62,935 nucleotides of DNA from Opitutaceae bacterium (GTDB lineage: Bacteria > Verrucomicrobiota > Verrucomicrobiia > Opitutales > Opitutaceae): the NCBI GenBank assembly GCA_003164715.1, contig PLTZ01000092.1, positions 1 through 62,935 on the forward strand, read 5' to 3'. A program made the position numbers and the translations under genes. Shown one piece after another: positions 32,711 to 41,545 of this stretch; within the stretch, counting starts at the first letter, position 1, and every line of letters starts with the position of its first letter. The notes under the pieces were generated by a model. The model saw nothing but the letters and a program-made list of their open reading frames with translations, made no database searches and was not told the DNA's origin.

Positions 32711-34075
32711 ATGAGCAAGCGCACCCGCTGGTTGTTTTCGGAGATCGATCGATGGATCTCGGGAGGCGTGATTTCGCGGGAACAGGCGTCGAGCATCCGC
32801 GCCCTTTACGAGGAGCCCCCGGGAGCGGTCTCCTGGGGTCTGGTCGTATTCTCGAGCATCGGGGCGGCCATCGTGGGACTCGGGATCATCCTGCTTTTTG
32901 CCTACAACTGGCACGCCATCCCCAAGTTCGGCAAACTCGCCCTCATACTGGGCGCGGTGGCCGCCGCCCACGCGGGAGGGATACTGGCCGGGCAGCGGGA
33001 GGGCTGGCGCCGCCAGCTGAGCGAGGCCCTCTGCGTCCTCGGCACGATGGTGTTCGGCGCGGGCATCTGGCTCGTGGCGCAGGTCTACAACATCGACGAG
33101 CATTTTCCGGCCGGGTTCCTGATCTGGGGACTCGGCGCGCTCGCGATGGCCTGGTCGATCCGGTCCGTGCCGCAGGCCATCGTCGCGACGATTCTGCTGA
33201 CCGTGTGGGACGGCTCGGAGCTATTCAAGTTCCAGACGTCCATGAACTGGGCGCTCGTGCTGGTCGGCTTCGGGGTGGGCGCGCTCGCGCTTCGGCTTCG
33301 TTCCGCAGTGCTCACGGCATTCGTGCTGGCGTCGCTCACGCTGATCACGATCTTCCACGGGAGCTTCATGGGCGGCTCGTATGTGGCGTGGGTGGACATG
33401 TACGCCCTTTCGGTGCTCCTCGTGGCGGCCGGATGCCTCCTCGGGGACCGCGCCACGACCGAGGGGCAGCGGGGCGTGATGACCTTCTTCGGCTGCGCCG
33501 GCTTCCTCGTCTGCTCCTACATCCGCAGCTTTCCGTTCGGCGATGATATGATGAGCCGACCCCGGCTCGAAACGATCCAGATGGACCGGTGGACGGTCTG
33601 GCTCGGGTCCGGATACCGATGGCTGCTGCTTGCCGCGGCGATCGCGCTGTTTATCGCCCTGACGGTCCGCAGGGTCCGCGCTGGGCGGGCACTCGCCACA
33701 ATTGGGGACCTCATCTATCCGATTGCGCTGATCTACAGCGAGTTCTCATGGGAATCGATCTTCGGGGCCCAGCGCCGCATCCAAGGCCCGCCGTACGGGT
33801 ACGACGGCCAGTACACGGGCAACTTCATCGCCTTCAACCTCGTGTGCCTCGCCGTTGCGGTGACGTGGATGGTCCGCGGATGCAGGTTCGGAAACCTGAG
33901 GCAGACCGTCCTCGGATCGCTCGTCTTGGCGGTGGTGATCATGGCGCGCTTCCATGACCTGCCGGGGAGCCTGGCGACGAGGGGCCTCGTGTTCGTCGCG
34001 CTTGGAGCCGTGCTTTTTGCCGAGGGATTCTATTACAGGAAGCTCCGGGCGCGGGAGCAGGAGGATCCCAGGTGA
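32711..34075 (+). CDS. DUF2157 domain membrane protein
   Basis: 454 residues from ATG 32711. The DUF2157 start is recognisable: a cytoplasmic N-terminus (RWISGGVISREQASSIRALYE) followed by helices with GLGIILLFAYNWHAIPKFGKLALIL and GTMVFGAGIWLVAQVYNI. At least a dozen hydrophobic segments fill the protein. Its stop overlaps the start of a GDYXXLXY-type gene, a pairing found repeatedly for DUF2157 proteins. Function unknown, inner membrane. Confidence 0.88.
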   Translation: MSKRTRWLFSEIDRWISGGVISREQASSIRALYEEPPGAVSWGLVVFSSIGAAIVGLGIILLFAYNWHAIPKFGKLALILGAVAAAHAGGILAGQREGWRRQLSEALCVLGTMVFGAGIWLVAQVYNIDEHFPAGFLIWGLGALAMAWSIRSVPQAIVATILLTVWDGSELFKFQTSMNWALVLVGFGVGALALRLRSAVLTAFVLASLTLITIFHGSFMGGSYVAWVDMYALSVLLVAAGCLLGDRATTEGQRGVMTFFGCAGFLVCSYIRSFPFGDDMMSRPRLETIQMDRWTVWLGSGYRWLLLAAAIALFIALTVRRVRAGRALATIGDLIYPIALIYSEFSWESIFGAQRRIQGPPYGYDGQYTGNFIAFNLVCLAVAVTWMVRGCRFGNLRQTVLGSLVLAVVIMARFHDLPGSLATRGLVFVALGAVLFAEGFYYRKLRAREQEDPR

Positions 34076-35115
34076 AGATGAAGCTGGCAGTTGCCGTGGC
34101 GCTCGCACAGGTCGGCGTGCTCGCGTTCATGGCCGGGCAGCGCGAGTGGGTGGCGCGCACCGGCAGGGTCGTCACTCTGCGGACAGCGCCGATCGATCCG
34201 AACGATCCCATGCGGGGCGAATACGTGAAGCTAAACTATGAGATGTCGGTCGTTCCCCGGTCGTTGTGCAGGGACGGCGTCACGGCGTGGCTCGACGATA
34301 AGCGCACCGCCACGCCCTACTTGGACAGGCGCGTCTACGCCACGCTCGATGTCGACGCGAACGGCTTCGCCGAGCTCACCGGCCTGTCGGACCTGCAGCC
34401 GAAGGGGGGAACCTACGTCCGGGGCCGGGTGGACTCCAGCGTGTGGCAGTCCAACGGGAGCATCCGGGTGCGCTACGGGATCGAGGCCCTCTTTGTCGAA
34501 GAGGGTGCTGCGAAGAAGCTCGAGGACCAGCGCCGCGGAGAGAAGGCGGGTGTTCCAATGGACGTGGACGTCGCCTTGGACCCCGGGGGGCTGGCCGTCG
34601 TCAAGGGATATCATTGGGAGCCGTTGGGACTGGTCCTCACGACGGAACGGCCGCCGCCCGTCCGCAGGACGGTTCCCGCGGGCCCGAGGCCCGGAATCCA
34701 GGGCGCCACCCTCGTCCTCAAGAACCATTCGGACCGGCCGGTATCCATCATGACGTCGTCCTTCCGGCTCATCAACAACCGGCTTCGCGGCGAAGGCCAC
34801 TTCCGATGGGTTGGCGAAGACGCCGCTCGTTCGGCCGTCGCGCCCTCCGACTTGAGGCTCCTGCAGCCAGGCGAGGAATTCAGGGTGCATCTCGATTTTT
34901 CAAGGCCCGAATGGTCCGTGACCGACACGAACAAGAAAGGCGACGAACGGCTGCCCGTTGCGCTCGGCGCGTTGGCAAACGCCTGGGACGCCTCGTTCAG
35001 GATTGAGTACGCACCGCCGCCCGCCGCCGAGTGCACGAGCCTGCCCGATGCCGGGCTGATATGGCACGGCCGCCTGCCGTCGCGCGCGTTCAACCCGTCC
35101 GGCGGCGTGGACTAA
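34072..35115 (+). CDS. GDYXXLXY-type protein with C-terminal extension
   Basis: 347 residues from a GTG overlapping the DUF2157 stop (an ATG two codons later is equally possible). The N-terminal membrane helix is KLAVAVALAQVGVLAFMAG and the family motif reads RGEYVKLNYEMS, with PIDPNDPMRGEY before it. Typical members are about 180 residues; this one has a further beta-rich domain of roughly 140 residues (TLVLKNHSDRPVSIMTSSF and beyond) whose role I cannot name. It follows DUF2157 as in other genomes. Confidence 0.85.
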   Translation: MKMKLAVAVALAQVGVLAFMAGQREWVARTGRVVTLRTAPIDPNDPMRGEYVKLNYEMSVVPRSLCRDGVTAWLDDKRTATPYLDRRVYATLDVDANGFAELTGLSDLQPKGGTYVRGRVDSSVWQSNGSIRVRYGIEALFVEEGAAKKLEDQRRGEKAGVPMDVDVALDPGGLAVVKGYHWEPLGLVLTTERPPPVRRTVPAGPRPGIQGATLVLKNHSDRPVSIMTSSFRLINNRLRGEGHFRWVGEDAARSAVAPSDLRLLQPGEEFRVHLDFSRPEWSVTDTNKKGDERLPVALGALANAWDASFRIEYAPPPAAECTSLPDAGLIWHGRLPSRAFNPSGGVD

Positions 35116-35172
35116 CGCGTCGCGCGGGTTGCGCCCGGAAGTCCGACGTGTTTCAATCAGCCCCGCTGGACC

Positions 35173-35673
35173 ATGGACGAGAAAGAGCCCCCCATCCGCC
35201 GCCTCGTCCTCAAGCCGAGGGAGGCCGTTCCCGCCAGCCCGCCGCCACCTCCGCCGGACGACCCGGGGGAGGGCGCCCCCGCCGAGATCAAGTGGGACGG
35301 GATCCCGGCCGCGCGGCCCGAAAAGACCGAACCCCAGAGCGGTGCGCCGGTGTTCAAGGCGAAGGAGATCGTGCCGACCGATCCCCGCCCCTTCCCCGGG
35401 GACGAATCGGTGATCAGCATCCATGAGATGCTAGACCAGAACCTGCGGGCGGCGGATGAGTCCGCCCCGGAGCTCATCGCGATGCCGCGCCGGCGAAGGT
35501 CGAGGCGGCACCGGGACTTTGCCTTGGTCCTAGGCGGGGCGGGCGTCTCCTTCGTGGTGCTCGCCGCCGTTTTCATCAGGAATCTCCCGTTCCTCGGCCT
35601 CGCCACGTTCGGCATCGTGTTCACCACGGCGATTCTCGGTTGGATCATCTACGGCGTGATGGATAAGTACTGA
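35173..35673 (+). CDS. Small membrane protein, paralogue A (repeat motif plus two helices)
   Basis: 166 residues. The first about 100 residues are hydrophilic and contain a weak LVLKPREAVPAS copy and a full copy of a repeated motif: FKAKEIVPTDPRPFPGDES followed by VISIHEMLDQN. A basic stretch RRRRSRRHRDF then leads into two membrane helices (FALVLGGAGVSFVVLAAVF and LATFGIVFTTAILGWIIYG). The downstream neighbour has the same plan, with one motif copy before residue 40 and another near residue 90. The basic border suggests a cytoplasmic N-terminus. The family is unknown to me. Confidence 0.7.
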   Translation: MDEKEPPIRRLVLKPREAVPASPPPPPPDDPGEGAPAEIKWDGIPAARPEKTEPQSGAPVFKAKEIVPTDPRPFPGDESVISIHEMLDQNLRAADESAPELIAMPRRRRSRRHRDFALVLGGAGVSFVVLAAVFIRNLPFLGLATFGIVFTTAILGWIIYGVMDKY

Positions 35674-35677
35674 CCCC

Positions 35678-36217
35678 ATGGAGGAATTCGAGAAGCCCGA
35701 CACGAGCCATCTCGTCCTCAAGCCGAAGGAGGTCATCCTGACCGACCGCCGGGCCGTGCCGGGCGACGGGACGGCGATCAGCGTCCAGCTGATCCACGAG
35801 CAGAACCGGATAGCCCAGGAGAAGGCGTCCAAGGGGAGACGCCGCGGCCGCCCGGCTGCGCCCGGGAAGCCGGCCGTTGCGCTGGCTCCTCCTCCCGGAT
35901 TCAAGGCGGTTGAGATCGAGCGCGTGAATCCATCGGTCCGCCCGGATGACGAGGAGGCGATCAGCGTGCCGGAGATGCTGAAGGAGAACAAGATAGCCGA
36001 AGTGGAGTCAGGCCTTGCGGACGTCAAGCGCCCCAAGAAGCGGAAATCGAGGAGGAACCGGGACTTCATCCTGCTCGTGGGGACGATCGACACCGCGATC
36101 ATCATCTACATGACGATCATGCAGGATACCGTGGCGTTCGTCTATGGAATCGCGGGAATCACCCTCGTGACCTCGATGTCCGCCTGGATCATGTACGTCG
36201 TTAACGAGGACTACTGA
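35678..36217 (+). CDS. Small membrane protein, paralogue B
   Basis: 179 residues, starting 4 bases after paralogue A. Two copies of the motif: LVLKPKEVILTDRRAVPGDG with AISVQLIHEQN at residues about 12-48, and FKAVEIERVNPSVRPDDEE with AISVPEMLKENKIAE at about 75-110. KKRKSRRNRDF precedes two helices (FILLVGTIDTAIIIYMTIM and YGIAGITLVTSMSAWIMYVV). The two genes clearly arose by duplication. The N-terminal motif may bind a partner at the membrane; no function is known. Confidence 0.7.
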   Translation: MEEFEKPDTSHLVLKPKEVILTDRRAVPGDGTAISVQLIHEQNRIAQEKASKGRRRGRPAAPGKPAVALAPPPGFKAVEIERVNPSVRPDDEEAISVPEMLKENKIAEVESGLADVKRPKKRKSRRNRDFILLVGTIDTAIIIYMTIMQDTVAFVYGIAGITLVTSMSAWIMYVVNEDY

Positions 36218-36481
36218 GCGTGGGCGCCCGGGGCCCGTTTCGGGAAATTGACGCGGCCGGCGAGACCCGGGCGAATATCCGGCTGGAATCAGGGGCGCGG
36301 AACGCAAACATGGCGGCGTGAGGTATCCGTGTCTCCCGTCCGCCGCCGCCGACGCCGCGGCGATGAGGATCGCGATTTTTGACACAGACGGGAAGCCCTT
36401 CGACTCCGAGGTCATCTCGAAGTGACCGCGGCGCCGGCCGGGTCATGCCTGCGCCCCGCTAAACCCCCCAAGCCCTGCGCA
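36218..36481. other. Spacer with no supported gene
   Basis: Between paralogue B and the convergent lipoprotein gene. A tiny frame (36318-36425, 35 codons from a GTG) is open but has no ribosome-binding site or recognisable sequence. No clear T-tract terminator was found. Confidence 0.4.
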
Positions 36482-36943
36482 TCACCTCTGGCCGTCCGGG
36501 TTTCCCCCATCGAGGACGGCCTTCCATCCGACTCCGGGCAAGCGCTTCCAGATCGTGACATAGGTGCCCCGCTTCTGGTACGGCGGCTGCCCCGGCTTGG
36601 GACTGGGCACATTGAGCAGGTACCGTCCCCAGGTGTAGCCGAGGTCGCCCGAAGAGCTCACGTCCACGAACGAGGGTTCCCACGAGAGCGTGGCCGTCGG
36701 GGGTAGCTGGACGAACAGGGTGTCGACCGCGTCTGCCCCGGCCCGCAAGTCGCTGCTGAGCAGCTTGCCGTCGGCCGAGAGGTACGCGAGGAACGCGGCC
36801 TTCGGGCCGTCCTTAGCGGAACGCGCGGCGAAGGCCTTGTCGGCCGCGAGGATCTCCGATTTGAACTTTTCCTGCCCCGACTGGGAGCATCCCGCGAGGA
36901 GCGCCAGGGCGGAAGCGAATACGGCAGTGACGTGCCTGTTCAT
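36482..36943 (-). CDS. NTF2-like (SnoaL/DUF4440-type) lipoprotein
   Basis: 153 residues. Signal peptide MNRHVTAVFASALALLAGCS with lipidated Cys19. The mature part starts with a helix (KSEILAADKAFAARSAKDG) and continues with FLAYLSADGKLL and strands ending LGYTWGRYLLNV and GTYVTIWKRLPGVGWKAVLD, the cone-like NTF2 fold used by SnoaL and DUF4440 proteins. It is probably anchored in a membrane facing the periplasm. Stand-alone gene, divergent from the M28 operon. Confidence 0.85.
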   Translation of the reverse strand: MNRHVTAVFASALALLAGCSQSGQEKFKSEILAADKAFAARSAKDGPKAAFLAYLSADGKLLSSDLRAGADAVDTLFVQLPPTATLSWEPSFVDVSSSGDLGYTWGRYLLNVPSPKPGQPPYQKRGTYVTIWKRLPGVGWKAVLDGGNPDGQR

Positions 36944-37054
36944 GGTTGGCCGGGGTCCGGCAGGCAGGGTGGGCCCGCTCGGGCGTGTCGCAAACCCTAA
37001 AATGGGGGCCTTGGGCGCTTGCCCTCGGCAGGGGCAGGGGCTTTCCTCCCCCCC

Positions 37055-39397
37055 ATGAAATCGATGCGGGCGGTCCTCTCGATGCTGGCGGCCGGGGCGG
37101 CTCTGAGCCCCTTTTCATGGGCGGCCCCCGAGGGGCTGCTCGGTTACAAGGCGGAGTCGGCGGAGGCCGAACTCGAGAGCGAGCGGACGTTCGACGCATC
37201 GATCGACCCGGCCGAGCTCAGGTCCTGGCTCGAGCAGATGTCCTCGGAGCCGAACCAGGTCGGATCACCCCACGACAAGGCGAACGCCGACTTCATGGCG
37301 GCGAAGTTCAAGGAGTGGGGATGGGACGCGCGGATCGAGACCTTCTACGTCCTGTATCCCACCCCGAAGAGCGAGTCACTCGAGCTTGTGGCGCCGGTGA
37401 CGTACAAGGCTCGGCTGCTCGAGCCCCCCGTCGAGGGCGACCGCACATCGGACCACACGGCCGGCGGCCTTCCCCCCTACAACATCTACGGCGGCGACGG
37501 CGACGTGACGGCGGACCTGGTCTACGTGAACTTCGGGACGCCGGCGGACTACGCCGAGCTTGAGCGGCGCGGCGTCGACGTGCGGGGCAAGGTCGTCATC
37601 GCCCGGTACGGGGCCTGCTGGCGCGGACTCAAGCCGAAGCTGGCGCAGGAGCACGGCGCGGTCGGCTGCATCATCTACTCGGATCCCCACGAGGACGGCT
37701 ACTGGTCGGGCGACGTCTATCCGAAGGGCGGCTACCGCAGCGAGGACGGCGTGCAGCGCGGTTCGGTCGCCGACATCACCCTGTACACGGGGGACCCGCT
37801 CACGCCCGGCGTCGGCTCCACGAAAGACGCGAAGCGCCTTCCCCTGGCCGAGGCCAAGACGATCCTGAAGATACCGGTGCTCCCGATCTCGGCCGCGGAC
37901 GCGAAGCCGCTGCTCGCGGCGCTCGAGGGTCAGGTACCCCCCGCCGGCTGGCGCGGGGCGATCCCCATCACCTATCACATCGGCCCGGGCCCGGCGAAGG
38001 TGCACCTTGCCGTGGCTTCCAACTGGGACCAGAAGCCCATCTACGACGTGATCGCCGTCCTGCAGGGCTCCGTGTACCCCGACCAATGGGTGCTCCGCGG
38101 AAACCACCACGACGGATGGGTCTTCGGGGCGTGGGATCCCCTGTCGGGCAACATTGCCGTGATGGCGGAGGCGAAGGCGATCGGCGCCCTGGCCAAATCG
38201 GGCTGGAGGCCAAAGCGCACGCTTGTCTACGCGGGATGGGACGGCGAGGAGGCGGGACTTCTCGGCTCCACCGAATGGTCCGAGACCCATGCGGACGAGC
38301 TCCGGCGCAAGGCCGTGCTCTACGTCAACTCAGACACCAACGGCCGCGGCTTCCTCTTTGCGGGGGGCAGTTCCTCGTTCCAGCACGCGGTGAACGAGGT
38401 CGCCGCCGGCGTGGTCGACCCCGAGACGGGGGCGAGCGTCCTGGAGCGGCTTCGCGCGAGGATCCGGATCGCCGGGCCCGAAGGCAACCCCGGCCCCGAG
38501 GGGGAGGCGCTCCTTGTGGCCGCGGAGGCCGGCGGGGACCTGCCGATCGAGGCGCTTGGATCGGGCTCGGACTACACCCCGTTTCTCCAGCACCTCGGAA
38601 TCTCCGCGATCAACCTCGGGTTCAACGGCGAGGACGTCGACGGCTCGATCTACCATTCCACGTACGACTCATTCGACCACTTCATCCGGTTCGGGGACCC
38701 CAAGTTCGCCTACGGGGTCGCGCTGGCCCAGACGGCCGGGCACCTGGTGCTCCGCGCGGCCGATGCCGACATCCTGCCCATGAGGTTCGGGGATCTCGGC
38801 GATGCGGTCGCGCGCTACGTTTCCGACGTTGAAAAGCTGACCGACCGGGAGCGCGACGAATCCGCGAGGACCCGGCGGCTGATCGACGAGGGCGCCTTCA
38901 GGCTGGCCAGCGACCCCGACCAGCCCCGCGCGGCGCCACAGGCGCCCGTGGACGTGCCCCGGATCGAATTCCGGGAGCTGCGGGAGGCCGCGGCGCGCCT
39001 GCGAAGGAGCGCGATGTCCTACGACAGCGCCCTTGCCAGTGCCTCCGAGGGGGACTTCCTCCTTCCGCCCGCGGAGCTTAAGGCGCTCAACGGCCTGCTC
39101 CAGGGCGTGGAGCAGACGCTCCTAAGCAGAAGGGGGCTGCCGGGCCGCGAATGGTACCAGCACATGCTCTACGCCCCCGGCCGGTACACGGGCTACTCCG
39201 GCAAGACGCTTCCCGCGGTCCGCGAGGCGATAGAGCTCCATGAGTGGCTGGTTGCTCAGGACTACATTCCCGTGGTGGCGGGCGCGCTCAATGCGGCCGC
39301 GGGCAGGCTCGACGAGGCGACCGCCCAGCTGACGCCGAGGCTGGGCCAGACCCCGGCAAAGAGCGGGCAGCCGGGCGCACCGCCGCCGGACAGCTGA
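37055..39397 (+). CDS. Exported M28B-type metallopeptidase (glutamate carboxypeptidase II-like)
   Basis: 780 residues from ATG 37055, chosen because a signal peptide follows (MKSMRAVLSMLAAGAA, cleavage near SWA). The order protease part, PA-type insert (VRGKVVIARYGACWRGLKP), zinc core, helical dimerisation tail matches PSMA/GCPII. Zinc ligands and catalytic residues are complete: His351 and Asp361 in GNHHDGWVFGAWDPLSGN, Glu398/Glu399 in GWDGEEAGLLG, Asp427 in VNSD and His534 in YHSTYDSF. It should release C-terminal residues from small peptides in the periplasm or outside. First gene of a four-gene operon. Confidence 0.93.
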   Translation: MKSMRAVLSMLAAGAALSPFSWAAPEGLLGYKAESAEAELESERTFDASIDPAELRSWLEQMSSEPNQVGSPHDKANADFMAAKFKEWGWDARIETFYVLYPTPKSESLELVAPVTYKARLLEPPVEGDRTSDHTAGGLPPYNIYGGDGDVTADLVYVNFGTPADYAELERRGVDVRGKVVIARYGACWRGLKPKLAQEHGAVGCIIYSDPHEDGYWSGDVYPKGGYRSEDGVQRGSVADITLYTGDPLTPGVGSTKDAKRLPLAEAKTILKIPVLPISAADAKPLLAALEGQVPPAGWRGAIPITYHIGPGPAKVHLAVASNWDQKPIYDVIAVLQGSVYPDQWVLRGNHHDGWVFGAWDPLSGNIAVMAEAKAIGALAKSGWRPKRTLVYAGWDGEEAGLLGSTEWSETHADELRRKAVLYVNSDTNGRGFLFAGGSSSFQHAVNEVAAGVVDPETGASVLERLRARIRIAGPEGNPGPEGEALLVAAEAGGDLPIEALGSGSDYTPFLQHLGISAINLGFNGEDVDGSIYHSTYDSFDHFIRFGDPKFAYGVALAQTAGHLVLRAADADILPMRFGDLGDAVARYVSDVEKLTDRERDESARTRRLIDEGAFRLASDPDQPRAAPQAPVDVPRIEFRELREAAARLRRSAMSYDSALASASEGDFLLPPAELKALNGLLQGVEQTLLSRRGLPGREWYQHMLYAPGRYTGYSGKTLPAVREAIELHEWLVAQDYIPVVAGALNAAAGRLDEATAQLTPRLGQTPAKSGQPGAPPPDS

Positions 39398-39410
39398 CGC
39401 CGAAGAGGCC

Positions 39411-40445
39411 ATGCGCGTCCCCCGCTTCGTTCTCCCGTCCCTCCTCCTCGCCGCCCCGCTCGCGGCGGACCCGATCCCCGTAAAGGTGGCCGTGGTCGTC
39501 ACCTTCGAGGCCGGGGCGGACCGGGGCGATCGCCCGGGCGAGTTCCAGTACTGGGTGGAGCGCGAGGATTGGACGCGGACGATCGACGTCCCGGGCGTGG
39601 ACCACAAGGTCCTCACCGACGGCAACGGCACGATCGGCGTCGTTTCCGGGACCACGGTGCGCTCCTCGAACCAGATCATGGCGCTCGTCCTGAGCGGCAT
39701 GTTCGATTTCTCGAGGACGTACTGGCTTGTCAACGGCATCGCCGGGGTGAACCCGTCGGTGGCCTCGATCGGAAGCGCCGCGTGGGCGCACTACGTGATC
39801 GACGGCGACATCGCCTATGAGATCGACGCCCGCGAGGCGGACCCGGCGTGGCCCTATGCGGTCGTGCCGATCGGATCGAAGGTGCCCAACCAAAAGCCCG
39901 AGCGCGAGGGATGGGAGCCGCAGGTCATGGCCTACCGGCTCAACCCGGCACTGGTCGACTGGGCCTTCGCCCTCACGAAGGACACGCAGATCTCCGACTC
40001 GCAGGCCATGAGGGACTACCGCTCGCTCTACGGCGGATACCCGAACGCCCAGAGGCCCCCGTTCGTCCTCTTCGGCGAGACCCTTGGCTGCTGCCGCTAC
40101 TGGCACGGGGGCGCCATGACCCACTGGGCGTCCGATTGGACGCGCCTATGGACCGGCGGGAAGGGGGAGTTCGCCATGTCCGACATGGAGGACCAGGGCA
40201 TCGCGACCGCGCTCAGCCGGCTCTCGAAGATGGGCCGGGTGGATTTCCAGCGGGTCATGTTCCTGAGGACCGCGAGCAACTACTGCATGCAGGCCCCGAA
40301 CCAGGACGTGAACAAGAGCCTGCACGCGGAATACGCGGGCTACCTGCCCTCGCTCGAGGCCGCCTACCGGGTGGGAAGCCGCGTGACCCACGAGCTCGCG
40401 GCGAACTGGGCCGCCTACCGCGAGCTGCCCCCGTTCCCGAAGTGA
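39411..40445 (+). CDS. Purine nucleoside permease (NUP)-family protein, exported
   Basis: 344 residues, 13 bases after the peptidase stop, with a signal peptide (MRVPRFVLPSLLLAAPLAADP). Recognisable NUP pattern: VKVAVVVTFEAGADRGDRPGEFQYW, then TDGNGTIGVVSGTTVRSSNQIM and YWLVNGIAGVNPSVASIGSAAWA, and the late segment GGAMTHWASDWTRLW. Despite the name, the family has a nucleoside-phosphorylase-like fold and no membrane helices here. It probably binds or cleaves a nucleoside-like ligand in the periplasm. Linkage to the peptidase is unexplained. Confidence 0.87.
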   Translation: MRVPRFVLPSLLLAAPLAADPIPVKVAVVVTFEAGADRGDRPGEFQYWVEREDWTRTIDVPGVDHKVLTDGNGTIGVVSGTTVRSSNQIMALVLSGMFDFSRTYWLVNGIAGVNPSVASIGSAAWAHYVIDGDIAYEIDAREADPAWPYAVVPIGSKVPNQKPEREGWEPQVMAYRLNPALVDWAFALTKDTQISDSQAMRDYRSLYGGYPNAQRPPFVLFGETLGCCRYWHGGAMTHWASDWTRLWTGGKGEFAMSDMEDQGIATALSRLSKMGRVDFQRVMFLRTASNYCMQAPNQDVNKSLHAEYAGYLPSLEAAYRVGSRVTHELAANWAAYRELPPFPK

Positions 40446-40453
40446 GGCGCCCC

Positions 40454-41545
40454 ATGGCCGACGCGACGATCAGGGACGAGCCCCCTCCGGCGACCCAGAA
40501 GAAGCCGACCTATCCCGTCAGCCCGGGCCTGCGCGGCTACCTGCGCACGTACAAGCGGGAGCGGGACCTGCCGGTCACCTACGAGCGCCTTCGCGGCTTC
40601 AGCGAGGTGGTCCCGCTCACGGACGCCGACGGCAAGCCGACCCTCTGGGACACGGTGATCTACGACGGGGAGGAGATGCGCGCCCTCAACGAGGCGCTCA
40701 AGGAGGTCTACGCCGTCCTCAAGGTCAACGGCGACATGTCGGTCGTCCAGCACCTCTACGCGGACCGCGTGGACTTCTGCACGTTCGGCAACTCGATGCC
40801 CTTCCGGATCCGGATCGTCAACGCGTACAACGACAACCAGGACTACTTCTACGTGAAGAAGGCCGACGCGTCGCGGATCTACGGCCTCGAGCTTGAGCAC
40901 CTGCTCTCCCCGAACCGCCTCAATTTCCTCACCCACGGGGCCACGCTCATCGAGGAGCACGTGGCCGGGATCCCCGGGGACATCTTCATCAAGAGCTGGC
41001 TCAACCGCCCGGAGTTGAGTCCGATCCGGGTCGCCAAGGAGCTCGTGAAGTTCAACGAGCGCTGCTTCGTGAGGCTTCTCGGCGACATGCGCTCCTACAA
41101 CTTCGTGTTCGTCGTCACGCCGGACTTCGAGGACGTCCAGGTGCGCATCCGGGCGATGGACTTCGACCAGCAGAGCTACAACGGCCGCCGCAACTTCTAC
41201 AGGCCGCAGTTCTTCAAGGAGAACGCCGCGTTCGCGCTCTACTGCATCAAGGTTCTCCACGTCGAGACCGCGAACCAGTACCTGCGCGAGGAGCACACGC
41301 TCATGCTCCAGCGCGCGGAGCTTGCGGCCAGCCGGCTCGGCCTTCTCCTTGACGAGATGGAGCGCGACCCGATATCCCCGCCCGAGAAGGTGCACCAGCT
41401 GCGCGAGTCGCTGGCCGAGCACTACGGCCGGCCGGACTACAGGAGCTGCGAGTCGATGGGGGCCCTCGTGCGGGAGAACCTCGAGTCCATCCGCCGCCAC
41501 GTGGGCCGGCCCGCGCTCTCCGAGCTTGTCCCGCACATAAGATGA
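40454..41545 (+). CDS. Conserved hypothetical protein, 363 residues
   Basis: Soluble protein without signal peptide, start ATG 8 bases after the previous stop and stop overlapping the next ATG (ATGA). Well-formed globular sequence with aromatic-rich segments, for example DFCTFGNSMPFRIRIVNAYN, VRIRAMDFDQQSYNGRRNFY and a C-terminal helical part. I do not recognise a family. Its place among three exported proteins suggests a cytoplasmic helper or regulator, but this is a guess. Confidence 0.65.
   Translation: MADATIRDEPPPATQKKPTYPVSPGLRGYLRTYKRERDLPVTYERLRGFSEVVPLTDADGKPTLWDTVIYDGEEMRALNEALKEVYAVLKVNGDMSVVQHLYADRVDFCTFGNSMPFRIRIVNAYNDNQDYFYVKKADASRIYGLELEHLLSPNRLNFLTHGATLIEEHVAGIPGDIFIKSWLNRPELSPIRVAKELVKFNERCFVRLLGDMRSYNFVFVVTPDFEDVQVRIRAMDFDQQSYNGRRNFYRPQFFKENAAFALYCIKVLHVETANQYLREEHTLMLQRAELAASRLGLLLDEMERDPISPPEKVHQLRESLAEHYGRPDYRSCESMGALVRENLESIRRHVGRPALSELVPHIR

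Noticed and set aside
36318-36425. 35-codon frame ending in AIFDTDGKPFDSEVISK
   Set aside because: No ribosome-binding site, no family, short; chance is sufficient.
39411-40445. Reading the NUP protein as a membrane transporter
   Set aside because: Despite the family name there is only a signal peptide and no membrane helix.
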